Origin: Curtobacterium sp. VKM Ac-1376
GTDB taxonomy: Bacteria; Actinomycetota; Actinomycetes; Actinomycetales; Microbacteriaceae
Direction: 5' to 3'
Length of the DNA stretch: 64,000 bases
NCBI RefSeq assembly: GCF_015351025.1
Contig: NZ_JADKRV010000001.1
Location: forward strand, 310,001 to 374,000
Numbering within the stretch: position 1 is the first letter of the stretch; the number at the start of each line of letters is the position of its first letter. This document shows, piece by piece, positions 1 through 8,749 of the stretch. A model generated the notes under the pieces. The model saw only the letters and a list, made by a program, of their open reading frames with translations. It did no database searches and had not been told where the DNA came from. A program made the position numbers and the translations under genes.

Positions 1-462
1 GCGCGCATCGCGATGGGGTACCCGAGCGTCGACGCCGAGCGGCAGATGCTCGCGAACCGCGGCGGCAGTGACCCGCTGTCGCGTCTGCACCCGATCGTCG
101 ACGTCACCACGCTGCGGGCGATCATCGAGACCGTCTCGCGGGTGCACATCGCCCCGGACGTCGAGGCGTACATCATCGCCATCGTCCGGTCCACGCGCAC
201 CCACCCCGACCTCGTGCTCGGCGCGAGCCCCCGCGCCACCCTCCACCTGGCCCAGGCCGCACGTGCGCACGCCGCCCTGCTCGGCCGACCGTTCGTCACG
301 CCGGACGACGTCGCGGCCCTCGCGCCGATCGTGCTCGCGCACCGGCTCGTCCCGGTGGCCCGCGGGCTCGGTGGCACCGGCGAGGACACCGTGCGCGAGA
401 TCGTCGTGCGCATCGTCTCGGACATGGCCATCCCGTTCACGGCCACCCCAGTCCGCTCCTGA
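1..462 (+). CDS. MoxR-family AAA+ ATPase, C-terminal part
   Basis: The reading frame is open from the first base, so the gene is cut by the window edge and only its last 153 residues are visible. What remains matches the lid and sensor-2 end of MoxR ATPases, including an arginine-bearing helix and the stretch around LLGRPFVTPDDV, which resembles the family's usual 'GRDFVTPEDV'. MoxR proteins are cytoplasmic chaperone-like ATPases that act on partner proteins, often VWA or DUF58 proteins. The stop codon overlaps the ATG of the next gene (TGATG), and the DUF58 and transglutaminase genes follow at once. That order is a widespread conserved cluster, which supports the call. The Walker motifs lie outside the window. 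Confidence 0.85.
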   Translation, partial: ARIAMGYPSVDAERQMLANRGGSDPLSRLHPIVDVTTLRAIIETVSRVHIAPDVEAYIIAIVRSTRTHPDLVLGASPRATLHLAQAARAHAALLGRPFVTPDDVAALAPIVLAHRLVPVARGLGGTGEDTVREIVVRIVSDMAIPFTATPVRS

Positions 463-1793
463 TGGCCGGTCCATCGGTACCGTCGTCGTTCCTGCGACGC
501 GTCGGTGCCGCGCGGTCCACGGCGTCACGGCTCGGTCGTCGCGGACTCTCCCTGGCCCGACGGACCCCGTTCCCGCGCCCGACGGTCCGCGGTTGGACGG
601 TCATCGCGATCGGCATCGGTCTGGTCGGCGGGGGCCTGGTCGGCACCACGAGCGTCGCGGTCTCGGCCGGGCTGTTGCTGCTCGTGCTCGTCGTGCTCGG
701 CATCGTCATGGCCTTCGTCGTCGCCACGCCGCTCCGGGGCAGCCGCAGCACCGCGCGCGCCATCGTGCAGGTCGGCGAGGTGTACCGCGAACGCATCACC
801 CTCGGCAGCACCAGCCTGCCGATCGGGCCGCGGGCGACGCTGCTCGTGCGCGAACAGCTCGAGGACGCCTTCGCCAGCCTTGCCGAGGCGGAGACCTACG
901 CCGAGGTCGGCCCCGGCGTGCCACCGGCGGTCCTCGACGTCGAGGCGCTCGCGATGCACCGCGGTCGCAGCCTGGTCGGTCCGGTCACGATCCGGGTCGA
1001 GGACCCGTTCGGCCTGCTCCGCATCGACCGCCCCGTCGTCCCCGCAGAAGAGGTGGTGGTCGTCCCCGCCTCGGCCCCGCTCGGTGCGATCGACGCCGGC
1101 GCGCTCGCAGGTGCCGTCTCGGCCGACGAAGGCCGGGTCGGACAGGGGGGTTCGGCCGACGACAGCGAGCTCCGTCCGTACCGACCGGGCGACCCGATCC
1201 GCCGCGTGCACTGGGCGCAGAGTGCGCGTCGCGGTGAACTGCACGTCCGCCAGACCACGCAGGCGCAACCACCGGAGGCCGTCATCGCGCTCGACGTCCG
1301 CCGCGAGTCCTACCAGCGGCTCGGCCGTGAGGACCTGGCCGAGATCTCCGACCTCGGAGGCGACCAGGCGTTCGAGCACGCCGTCGTGGTGGCCGCCAGC
1401 GTCGCCCGCGCACTCGCCGCCCGGACCTCACGCGTCGTGCTCGTGTTCGACGGCCCGGACGGCAGCACCCGGCACGCGGGAGACGTCGGTGGCCTCACCG
1501 ACGTGCTCGTCGGGCTGGCCGACGTGCGCCTGCGGTCGGAGGCGCGCGAGGTCACCGACGTCCTGCCCGAGGTGCGCGGTCGCGACGTGCACGGCATGAC
1601 CGCTGTCGTCACGGGCAACTGCACCGCCGAGCAGGCCGCCGAGCTCATCAGCGCCACGAGCGGCTCGAGCCGCGGGATCCTGGCGACCATCGTGCCGCCG
1701 GACCCGGCCGTGCGGGGCATCCTCGACCGCGGCGGCTGGCGGACGCTGGTCGTCCCGGTCGCCGGTGCGACGCCGTCCGGAGCGGCACGGTGA
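462..1793 (+). CDS. DUF58 domain protein
   Basis: A 443-residue protein. Two hydrophobic segments lie near residues 45-90, followed by a soluble region. The DUF58 signature YRPGDPIRRVHWAQSARRGEL lies near residues 238-260, and a VWA-like fold with a VVLVFDGPDG strand comes after it. The start ATG overlaps the moxR stop, and the end overlaps the GTG of the transglutaminase gene, so the three are translationally coupled. Proteins of this family are thought to work with MoxR ATPases in cell-envelope maturation, but the biochemical activity is not established. The family assignment is firm; the substrate is unknown. Confidence 0.88.
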   Translation: MAGPSVPSSFLRRVGAARSTASRLGRRGLSLARRTPFPRPTVRGWTVIAIGIGLVGGGLVGTTSVAVSAGLLLLVLVVLGIVMAFVVATPLRGSRSTARAIVQVGEVYRERITLGSTSLPIGPRATLLVREQLEDAFASLAEAETYAEVGPGVPPAVLDVEALAMHRGRSLVGPVTIRVEDPFGLLRIDRPVVPAEEVVVVPASAPLGAIDAGALAGAVSADEGRVGQGGSADDSELRPYRPGDPIRRVHWAQSARRGELHVRQTTQAQPPEAVIALDVRRESYQRLGREDLAEISDLGGDQAFEHAVVVAASVARALAARTSRVVLVFDGPDGSTRHAGDVGGLTDVLVGLADVRLRSEAREVTDVLPEVRGRDVHGMTAVVTGNCTAEQAAELISATSGSSRGILATIVPPDPAVRGILDRGGWRTLVVPVAGATPSGAAR

Positions 1794-4147
1794 GCGGGGT
1801 CGCCGCGCAGGCCCGTCCGCGGGCGGACGTGCGCGAGATCCTCGACCGCGACGACGACCTCCGTGACGGGCCGAGCGCCTGGGTCGTCGCACTCGCCCCG
1901 GTGCCGGTACTCCTGGCCTCGCTCGCCATCCGACCGCTCGTGCAGGGCATCGCATGGTGGGCATCGGGCGTCGTCGTGGTCGCCGTGCTCGTCGCGGTGG
2001 TGCTCGCGGTCCGACGGCAGGTGCCTGGGATCCGGTTCGTGGCCCTGGTGGCGACGGTCATCGCGTGCTCGTGCGCCACCGCACTGGTGAACGACGTGCA
2101 ACCGCTGGGGTGGCTCGACGCCGACGGGGCGCTGGGTTCCACCCTCGCCGCCATCCGCCTGAACCCCGCACCGTTGCCGCAGACCGATTCGATCCGACTC
2201 GTGGTGACGGTGTCGATCGGCTGGGTGGCAGCGGTCTCGCTGTTCCTCGCCGCCATCGCACGGATCCCGTCGCTCGCTGCGGCCCCCGCGCTCGTCATCC
2301 TCATCGTGCCCGGCGTCATCACCGGGCAGCCAGCGGGCACGCCGCTCGTGATCGCCACGGCGGTGGCGTTCCTCGCGCTGCTCTGGCTCTCGGTCCGCCC
2401 GGTGCAGCGCGCGCTGCCGGCCGCGGTGGTCGGCGCGATCGGGCTCGTCATCGCGATCGGCCTGCCGACGATCGTGCCGCTCAACGCCAGCTGGCTGTCG
2501 AGCGTGACCGGGGCGATCCAGTCCCCGATCCAGCCCGGACGCCCCGGCACCCTGCTCGAACTCGGCAACGACCTGCGCCGTCCGAGCGAGCTCGAGGTGT
2601 TCCGGTACCGCTCGTCCGACGGGCAGCCCGAGTACCTCAAGCTCGCCGACCTCGACGAGTTCGGCACCGGCGACTGGGTCCCGACCGTGACGAACGCGGC
2701 GGAGGCCGACACTGCCGACCAGCAGCAGTGGGCCGAGGGCGTCAACCCGCGCCTGGCGACCCGCGGCGACGTCACCGTGCGGATCACCGGCTTGTCGAGT
2801 ACCTACCTGCCGGTGCCGTCCGGGGCGGTGTCGATCGAGTCACAGTCCACCAACCTGGACCTGTCGCAGTGGCGCTGGATGGGGAACTCGAGCACGGTCC
2901 GTTCGACCGGGGCCGCGACGGCACGCGGTGCGATGTACGAGGTGTACGGCGCCTCCACCTTCGCCAACGACTACCTCGACGCCGTCGCAGCCTCCGGCGT
3001 CCTCGCGCGCTCCGATGGCCGGGGGTTCCAGGAGCCGAGCCGCGAGCAGCTGCGCACCGACCTGACCCTGCCCGACGACCTGCCCGCGAACATCTCGGCA
3101 GCGGCGACGCGCGTGGCCGGTGGCGCCGCCGACGACTACGCGCGGGCCCGGGCGCTCGAGCAGTGGTTCCGCAGCGACCTGTTCACCTACTCCGAGACCG
3201 CCCCGGTCGAGCAGGGGTACGACGGCGACAGCATGGACGTCGTCTCGACCTTCCTGCGCGTGCGCGAGGGCTACTGCGTGCACTTCTCGTCGGCGATGGC
3301 GGTGATGGCCCGCACGCTCGGCATCCCGTCCCGCATCGCGGTCGGGTACCGGGCCGGGGCGGCCCAGCCCGATGGTGAGTACGCGGTGTCGAACCGGCAG
3401 CTGCACTCCTGGCCCGAGTTGTACATCCAGGGCGCCGGCTGGGTCGCGTTCGAGCCGACGCCCGACTCCGACGAGGCAGCGCCGTCCGAGGAACCGTCCG
3501 CATCGCCGACAGCGGCGAACCCAGGGACCCCGCTGCCGGCACCCGAGCAGTCCGCACCCGCCGAGGGCTCGGCGTCGCCGACCTCGACGGCGTCCCCGGC
3601 ACCCGGTGCGGCCGGAGCGACCGGTACCGGCGGTGGCGGTGGGCCCGCCGGGCTGGTGATCGGCCTGCTGCTCGTCCTCGCGCTGTTCGCCGCCCCCGGT
3701 GTCGTGCGTGCGGTCCGGCGGCGCTCCCGGTTGGCGGCGATCTCCGAAGGGCGCTCACCCGCCGTGCAGGCGTGGCGGGAGCTGCTCGACGACGTCGCTG
3801 ACCACGGGTACGCCCCGGGGATCGCGCCGCCCGGAGACTCCGCCGCCGTCGCCCGGACCGCCCGAGGGGTGCTCGCACGCCTGCGCCCGGGACTGCCCGC
3901 GTCGGTGCTGCCGCACCTGGAGGTCGCGGTCGACGCCGTCGACCGTGAGCGCTTCGCAGCCGGCGGGGCCGCCTCGGTGGACGGCGACGCGTTGGCACGC
4001 CACGTCCGGGAGGCCCGGGTCGCCCTCGACGCATCGGTCCCCGCGGTGCGCGTGGTGCGGTCGCGTCTGCTGCCGCCCAGCCTGCTGCCCTCGTCAGCGT
4101 GGTCCCACGACGGCCCGAAGCCCCGCCACGACCGCCGGACGGCCTGA
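1790..4147 (+). CDS. transglutaminase-like membrane protein (TgpA type)
   Basis: A 785-residue protein starting at a GTG that overlaps the upstream stop. The N-terminal third (about residues 25-245) holds a bundle of membrane segments. The extracytoplasmic middle carries a transglutaminase-like core with the Cys in EGYCVHFSSAMAVMARTLGIP (near residue 494), the His in LHSWPELY (near 539) and an acidic residue in the FEPTPDSD stretch, giving a Cys-His-Asp/Glu triad. A Pro/Ser/Ala/Thr-rich linker leads to another membrane helix near 622-640 and a cytoplasmic tail. The architecture matches TgpA/DUF3488-DUF4129 proteins. With MoxR and DUF58 it likely serves peptide modification or proteolysis at the envelope. 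Confidence 0.87.
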   Translation: MSGVAAQARPRADVREILDRDDDLRDGPSAWVVALAPVPVLLASLAIRPLVQGIAWWASGVVVVAVLVAVVLAVRRQVPGIRFVALVATVIACSCATALVNDVQPLGWLDADGALGSTLAAIRLNPAPLPQTDSIRLVVTVSIGWVAAVSLFLAAIARIPSLAAAPALVILIVPGVITGQPAGTPLVIATAVAFLALLWLSVRPVQRALPAAVVGAIGLVIAIGLPTIVPLNASWLSSVTGAIQSPIQPGRPGTLLELGNDLRRPSELEVFRYRSSDGQPEYLKLADLDEFGTGDWVPTVTNAAEADTADQQQWAEGVNPRLATRGDVTVRITGLSSTYLPVPSGAVSIESQSTNLDLSQWRWMGNSSTVRSTGAATARGAMYEVYGASTFANDYLDAVAASGVLARSDGRGFQEPSREQLRTDLTLPDDLPANISAAATRVAGGAADDYARARALEQWFRSDLFTYSETAPVEQGYDGDSMDVVSTFLRVREGYCVHFSSAMAVMARTLGIPSRIAVGYRAGAAQPDGEYAVSNRQLHSWPELYIQGAGWVAFEPTPDSDEAAPSEEPSASPTAANPGTPLPAPEQSAPAEGSASPTSTASPAPGAAGATGTGGGGGPAGLVIGLLLVLALFAAPGVVRAVRRRSRLAAISEGRSPAVQAWRELLDDVADHGYAPGIAPPGDSAAVARTARGVLARLRPGLPASVLPHLEVAVDAVDRERFAAGGAASVDGDALARHVREARVALDASVPAVRVVRSRLLPPSLLPSSAWSHDGPKPRHDRRTA

Positions 4148-4155
4148 CGCGGGCG

Positions 4156-4244
4156 CCCTCGCACGGTGCGAGGGGCGCGAGTGGTGCGAGGTTCCGCACT
4201 CGGTGCGAGCCGCGCGACCTCGCACGGAAGACGGAACCTCGCAC
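4156..4244. terminator. clustered inverted repeats between convergent genes
   Basis: The gap between the transglutaminase gene and the convergent tetR gene contains repeated CTCGCAC/GTGCGAG units. The first hairpin, 4156-4174, pairs CCCTCGCAC with GTGCGAGGG. A separate perfect 13-bp inverted repeat pairs 4184-4196 with 4232-4244, with further copies of the unit inside its loop. There is no clear T-run. Terminator function for one or both converging transcripts is inferred from position and structure. Confidence 0.5.
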
Positions 4245-4275
4245 GGTTCGAGCAGAGCGCGCCGCGCCGCCCGCG

Positions 4276-4878
4276 TCAGCGCCGACGGATGACCGCCTCG
4301 ACCAGGGCGGCGACGACCTCGCCCGTGTTGACCCCCGGCAGCGCCGGCGCGTCGAACACCATCCCGACGTTCGCACCGATGACCACGATCGCGAAGTCCT
4401 CCAGGGGCATGCCTGCGTCGGCCTCCGGGTGGGCGCCGAACCACAGCCGCACGAGCTCGAGCACCCCGTCCTGCAGGATCCGGCGCTGGCGGATGAACTC
4501 GGGCAGGAACTCCGGGTGCCGAACGGCGTACCCGCGGAACGCCGACAGCAGCGCGAACTGCTCGCTCTGGTCGTGCAGGCCGAACGCGGCGCGGACGAGG
4601 TCCCCGAGCTCGACCGCCGCGGTGTCCTCGTGCACGAGTTCCTGCAGTGATCCGAGCACCAGGTTCGTCGAACGCTGCATCACCTGGGCGAGCAGGTCCT
4701 CCTTCGACGAGAAGTTCGAGTAGACCGCACCCTTGCTGAACCCCGCACGGGCAGCGACGTCGTCGAGCCGCGCGCCGTACACGCCCTGTTCGGCGAAGAC
4801 GACGGCACCGGCGGCGAGCAGACGTTCGCGGACCTCGGCCCGCGGGATGCGCTGGGTGGGGGAGTCGTCGTCACTCAT
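4276..4878 (-). CDS. TetR/AcrR family transcriptional regulator
   Basis: A 200-residue protein. The N-terminal helix-turn-helix covers about residues 15-60 (AAGAVVFAEQGVYGARLDDVAARAG, then KGAVYSNFSSKEDLL), which is typical of TetR proteins. The C-terminal two thirds is a helical ligand-binding domain with no recognisable specificity. The stop lies just beyond the repeat-rich gap, convergent with the transglutaminase gene. The gene directly upstream on the same strand encodes a TRIC channel, 222 bases away; no operator palindrome is obvious between them. Target and ligand are unknown. Confidence 0.88.
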   Translation of the reverse strand: MSDDDSPTQRIPRAEVRERLLAAGAVVFAEQGVYGARLDDVAARAGFSKGAVYSNFSSKEDLLAQVMQRSTNLVLGSLQELVHEDTAAVELGDLVRAAFGLHDQSEQFALLSAFRGYAVRHPEFLPEFIRQRRILQDGVLELVRLWFGAHPEADAGMPLEDFAIVVIGANVGMVFDAPALPGVNTGEVVAALVEAVIRRR

Positions 4879-5100
4879 CGGTTCCTGATTCGACCGGGCC
4901 CGGGGCCGTCGGGGGAAGCAGCGCGGTGGGGACCTGCCGCGCCGCGCGTCTGATCACGCGCGGCATCAGCGAAGCCCCCATCCCCACGTCTGCTCGGAAC
5001 CGGCGCGTTCGGGTCGCGTCGGTGCAGTGCGGACAGCGTGCGCCGGGACGATACCCGGCGGTATCCATGGTAGCGCCGAGCACCGACGCGCGACAGCCCC

Positions 5101-5871
5101 TCAGTCCTCGTGCTCTTCCCGGACACTGCCGGCGCCGGTGCGACGACCCGGGCGGCGGAGCAGGCGCAGGGCATCGGGCCGCAGGCTGCGACCGCGTCGG
5201 AGCAGCGATCCGAGCGTCGACTTCGGCTGCCAGTCGCGGCCGTTCGGCAGCCCCCACCCGCGTCGGACGGCGCCCCAGCGGAGCCCGAGTGACAGCGTGA
5301 CCGCCAGCAGGATGCCGAGCGAGGGCGACCCGAGCGCCGACGTGATCACCATCACGGCCGAAGCGGCGACGGCCACGGTGGCGTACAGCGCGTTCCCGCC
5401 GAACACCGCCGGTACGCGCCGCAGCAGCAGGTCGCGCATTGCTCCACCACCCACCGCGGTGATGGTCCCCATGATGATGGCGGCGGGCCACTCGAGCCCG
5501 GCGTCGTAGGTGCGCTGCACGCCGACGACGGCCCAGAAGCCGATGACGGCGGCGTCGAGGACGGTGAACAGGCGGTCCCACGTCAGCTCCGAGAACGACA
5601 CGAGGAAGGCGATCAGTGCCCCGGCGACGGCGACGGGCACGTACAGCGGGTCGACGAGCGCGACGGGCGGGCCGTTCTGCAGCAGGGTGTCGCGGAGCAT
5701 GCCGCCGCCGAGACCCGAGACGAAACCGACGACCAGGAACCCGAACAGGTCGAAGTCCATCGCGCGGGCGATGGAGCCGCCGAGCAGGGCGGACGCGAAG
5801 ACTCCGGCCAGGTCGAGCACGTTCGTGACCGACGCCAGGCCCTCGACGGACAGCAGGTTCATGAGAACCAT
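5101..5871 (-). CDS. TRIC-type cation channel protein (UPF0126/YadS-like)
   Basis: A 256-residue membrane protein with about seven helices arranged as two related halves. Each half carries the glycine-rich turn seen in bacterial TRIC channels: GLGGGMLRDTLL near residue 54 and GGGAMRDLLL near 140. The family forms trimeric potassium or monovalent cation channels in the inner membrane. The C-terminal 50 residues are arginine-rich and probably cytoplasmic. A second ATG three codons in (position 5862) is an equally good start. The gene is divergent from efeU; the 60-base gap holds an iron box. The 222-base stretch downstream, 4879-5100, shows no gene I can support. Confidence 0.82.
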   Translation of the reverse strand: MVLMNLLSVEGLASVTNVLDLAGVFASALLGGSIARAMDFDLFGFLVVGFVSGLGGGMLRDTLLQNGPPVALVDPLYVPVAVAGALIAFLVSFSELTWDRLFTVLDAAVIGFWAVVGVQRTYDAGLEWPAAIIMGTITAVGGGAMRDLLLRRVPAVFGGNALYATVAVAASAVMVITSALGSPSLGILLAVTLSLGLRWGAVRRGWGLPNGRDWQPKSTLGSLLRRGRSLRPDALRLLRRPGRRTGAGSVREEHED

Positions 5872-5909
5872 CCAACATCACATCGCAGGACTGGCGGGCC
5901 GAACCGAGG

Positions 5910-5928
5910 TTAGGTTAGCCTAACCTTC
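5910..5928 (+). promoter_or_regulatory. DtxR/IdeR-type iron box upstream of efeU
   Basis: The 19-base TTAGGTTAGCCTAACCTTC is almost identical to the DtxR/IdeR consensus palindrome, which binds the iron-loaded repressor. It ends three bases before the efeU ATG, and a possible -10 hexamer (TAACCT, 5921-5926) lies inside it. Repression by iron follows from family knowledge. A leaderless efeU mRNA is inferred from the absence of room for a ribosome binding site. Confidence 0.9.
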
Positions 5929-5931
5929 GTT

Positions 5932-7542
5932 ATGCTCGCCACCCTCGTCATCGGCCTCCGCGAAGGCCTCGAAGCCACGCTCATCGTCGGCATCATCGCC
6001 GCGTTCCTGCGTCGGAACCGTGTCCCGCTCGCCCCCATGTGGTCCGGCGTCGGACTCGCGGTGCTGCTCAGCGTCGCCGTCGGCTTCGGGCTGCAGGCCG
6101 TCGATCAGGCACTGCCGCAGGCCCAGCAGGAGGGGATGGAGGCGGTCATCGGCATCGTCGCCGTCGTCTTCGTCACCGGGATGATCGTCTGGATGCGCAC
6201 CCACGCGCGCACCCTGACCGCCGAGCTCGAGGCCAGCGCGAGTGCGGCGCTCGGTCGTGGCACCGCGTGGGCGCTGGCCGGTACGGCATTCCTCGCCGTC
6301 CTGAAGGAGGGCTTCGAGACCTCGGTGTTCCTCCTCGCCACGTTCCAGGCGTCGTCGGACACCGGCCTCGCCGCCCTGGGCGCTGTGATCGGCATCGCGG
6401 CCGCGGTCGTCGTCGGCTTCGGCATCTCCGCGGGTGGCGTCCGACTCGACCTGTCGCGGTTCTTCACCGGCACCGGGGTCTTCCTGGTCTTCGTCGCCGG
6501 CGGCCTGGTGCTGACCGTCCTCCGCCGCGCCCACGAGGCCGGCTGGATCACCATCGGCCAGCAGCGCACCGTCGACCTGTCGTGGCTCGCCCCGAACGGC
6601 TCCGTGCAGGGCGCCCTGGTCACCGGTGTGCTCGGCATCCCGCCGGACCCACGCGTCATCGAGGTGCTCGGGTGGGTCCTGTACGTCGTCCCCGTGCTGG
6701 CCCTCACCCTCTGGCCGCGCGTCTGGCGTCCGTCGCCGGACCGCCTGCCCCGGGTGCGCGCCGTGGTCGCCGGCGCACTCGCCGTCGCCGCAGCGGCACT
6801 CGCGATCGCCGTGCCGACGGGCGGCGTCGACCTGCCCCGCACCACCGCGGTCAGCGGCGACGCCAGCTCCGTCTCCGCCAGCGTCGACGGTGCGTCCGGC
6901 GTCCTGCGTGTGGCCGGTACCGGAACCGGCCAGGAGGCCCACATCACCATGCCGACGTCGGCCCACCGCCGTGTGACCCGCGCGGGCGTGGCCGCCGACC
7001 GGTGGCGCGTCGTGCAGGACGGGACCGGCGAGCAGGGGAGCGGTGCCGACCGCCCGTCGACGCTGACCCTCGACGACCTCGTCACCCTGTTCGGCCGCCT
7101 GCCCGTCGGCGTCTCCCCGTCGACGAACCCCGGGCCGTTCGCGGCCCGCTGGGCCGTGCGCGACACCGTGACCCTGTGGACGGTCCGCGGTGGGGTCCTG
7201 GACGCCACCCGCGATGAACGCGAGGTGCTGACGCTGAGCGGTGGGGGCCTCCCGTCCGCACGCACCACGACCCTGGACCGCACCGTCTGGTCCGTCCCCG
7301 ACGCCCGCGTCGAGCGGTCGGCCGCCTCGGTGGCCGCCGCGGACACGCGTTCCGCCGAGCTGCTGCTCTGGAAGGCCTGGCTGCCGGTCGCCCTCGGCAT
7401 CGCGGCCGCCGCCCAGGCGCTGCTGGCGATCCCCGACCGCCGTCGTCGGCGACTCCCCAAGACCCCCACTCCCGAACCCGTCCCCGTCCGCGGCCCTCCG
7501 TCCGCGGACCCTGCAAGGAGCACCGACCATGTCCTTCGGTAA
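5932..7542 (+). CDS. efeU: EfeU/FTR1-family iron permease
   Basis: A 536-residue membrane protein. The FTR1 iron motif REGLE is at residues 10-14, and a second, slightly altered copy, KEGFE, is near residue 125 (the usual form is REXXE). About seven membrane helices fill the first 290 residues. Unlike the compact E. coli protein, it has an extracytoplasmic C-terminal domain of roughly 150 residues and a last membrane helix near 475-495 before a basic cytoplasmic tail. It moves ferric/ferrous iron across the membrane together with EfeO and EfeB. The end overlaps the efeO start by 14 bases. Regulation by the iron box just upstream is very likely. Confidence 0.92.
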   Translation: MLATLVIGLREGLEATLIVGIIAAFLRRNRVPLAPMWSGVGLAVLLSVAVGFGLQAVDQALPQAQQEGMEAVIGIVAVVFVTGMIVWMRTHARTLTAELEASASAALGRGTAWALAGTAFLAVLKEGFETSVFLLATFQASSDTGLAALGAVIGIAAAVVVGFGISAGGVRLDLSRFFTGTGVFLVFVAGGLVLTVLRRAHEAGWITIGQQRTVDLSWLAPNGSVQGALVTGVLGIPPDPRVIEVLGWVLYVVPVLALTLWPRVWRPSPDRLPRVRAVVAGALAVAAAALAIAVPTGGVDLPRTTAVSGDASSVSASVDGASGVLRVAGTGTGQEAHITMPTSAHRRVTRAGVAADRWRVVQDGTGEQGSGADRPSTLTLDDLVTLFGRLPVGVSPSTNPGPFAARWAVRDTVTLWTVRGGVLDATRDEREVLTLSGGGLPSARTTTLDRTVWSVPDARVERSAASVAAADTRSAELLLWKAWLPVALGIAAAAQALLAIPDRRRRRLPKTPTPEPVPVRGPPSADPARSTDHVLR

Positions 7543-8749
7543 GCCCGTTCGACCCTTGATCACCCTGGCCACCCTCGGCGCCGTCACCGCGCTCGCCCTC
7601 ACCGGCTGCGCGAGCACCGACGGCGCATCCGACAGCTCCACCGACACCGCGGAGGTCTCGCGCGTCACCATCACCCTGACGAACGACGGTTCCGACCAGT
7701 GCGCCGTGTCCGAGACGAAGGTCCCGGCCGGCCCCGTCACGTTCTCGGTGAAGAACGAGTCGTCGACGGCCATCACCGAGGTCGAGCTGCTGCAGGACCA
7801 GCGGATCCTCGGCGAGAAGGAGAACTTGGCCCCCGGCCTCGACGCGGTGCAGTTCACCGCGACGCTGACCGGCGGGAAGTACCAGGTGTACTGCCCCGGC
7901 GCGGAGACCGAGCTGACGGACTTCACCGTCACCGGCAAGGCGGTGTCGACCGAGAACAGCAGCGCCGCCACCCTGCTCCGCGACGGTGCGAAGGGCTACG
8001 CGACCTACGTCGACGGCCAGGTCGGCGACATGGTCGCCGCGGTCGAGCAGCTGCAGGAGGACATCGACGCCGGTGACCTGGCGGCCGCGAAGACGGACTA
8101 CGCGAACGCCCGCCCGTTCTACGAGCACGTCGAGAGCGACGTCGACGGTTTCGTCAAGCAGGGCCACAAGGCCACCGACAACGCCGGCAACCTCGACTAC
8201 CTGATCGACATGCGCGCGTCGAACCTCGACCCGGCCGTCGGCTGGAGCGGGTTCCACGCCGTCGAGAAGGACCTGTTCCAGGCGGGCAAGATCACCGCCT
8301 CGACCAAGCAGGCCGCTGCCGACCTGACGGACAACGTGCAGCTGCTCGCGGAGCTCGTGCCGACGCTCGACTACAAGCCGGAGGACCTTGCGAACGGTGC
8401 CGCCGGCCTGCTCGAAGAGGTGCAGTCGAACAAGATCACCGGCGAGGAAGAGGCGTACAGCCACATCGACCTCGTCGACCTCGCCGCCAACGTCGAGGGT
8501 GCGCGCCAGGCCTTCGCGTTCCTCAAGCCGGGCCTGACGAAGCTCGACCCGACCCTGACGAAGCAGATCGCGAAGCAGTTCGACGCGACGAACACCCTGA
8601 TGGACGGCTACCGCGACGCCGGCGACCTGGGCGGCTTCGCCGCGTGGGACGCCGCGACCAAGCAGTCCGACGCGAACACGATCTCGCAGCAGATCCAGGC
8701 GCTGCAGGACCCCCTGTCGCGCCTGGCCGAGAAGGTCGCGACCGCGTGA
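7529..8749 (+). CDS. efeO: EfeO-type iron-binding lipoprotein (cupredoxin-imelysin)
   Basis: The start is the ATG at 7529, preceded by AAGGAG with good spacing. It gives 406 residues with a lipoprotein signal ending LALTGC (Cys27), so the protein is probably anchored outside the membrane. A cupredoxin-like domain covers about residues 45-135, followed by an imelysin (peptidase M75-like) domain. The imelysin HxxE metal motif is visible in GWSGFHAVEKDLF near residue 240. EfeO captures extracellular iron and passes it to EfeU. The gene overlaps efeU upstream and efeB downstream, which shows a tightly coupled operon. Confidence 0.93.
   Translation: MSFGKPVRPLITLATLGAVTALALTGCASTDGASDSSTDTAEVSRVTITLTNDGSDQCAVSETKVPAGPVTFSVKNESSTAITEVELLQDQRILGEKENLAPGLDAVQFTATLTGGKYQVYCPGAETELTDFTVTGKAVSTENSSAATLLRDGAKGYATYVDGQVGDMVAAVEQLQEDIDAGDLAAAKTDYANARPFYEHVESDVDGFVKQGHKATDNAGNLDYLIDMRASNLDPAVGWSGFHAVEKDLFQAGKITASTKQAAADLTDNVQLLAELVPTLDYKPEDLANGAAGLLEEVQSNKITGEEEAYSHIDLVDLAANVEGARQAFAFLKPGLTKLDPTLTKQIAKQFDATNTLMDGYRDAGDLGGFAAWDAATKQSDANTISQQIQALQDPLSRLAEKVATA

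Noticed and set aside
4871..5881. A long minus-strand frame covering the TRIC gene and the gap after it.
   Set aside because: It is out of frame with the TRIC protein and has an Arg-rich product without motifs.
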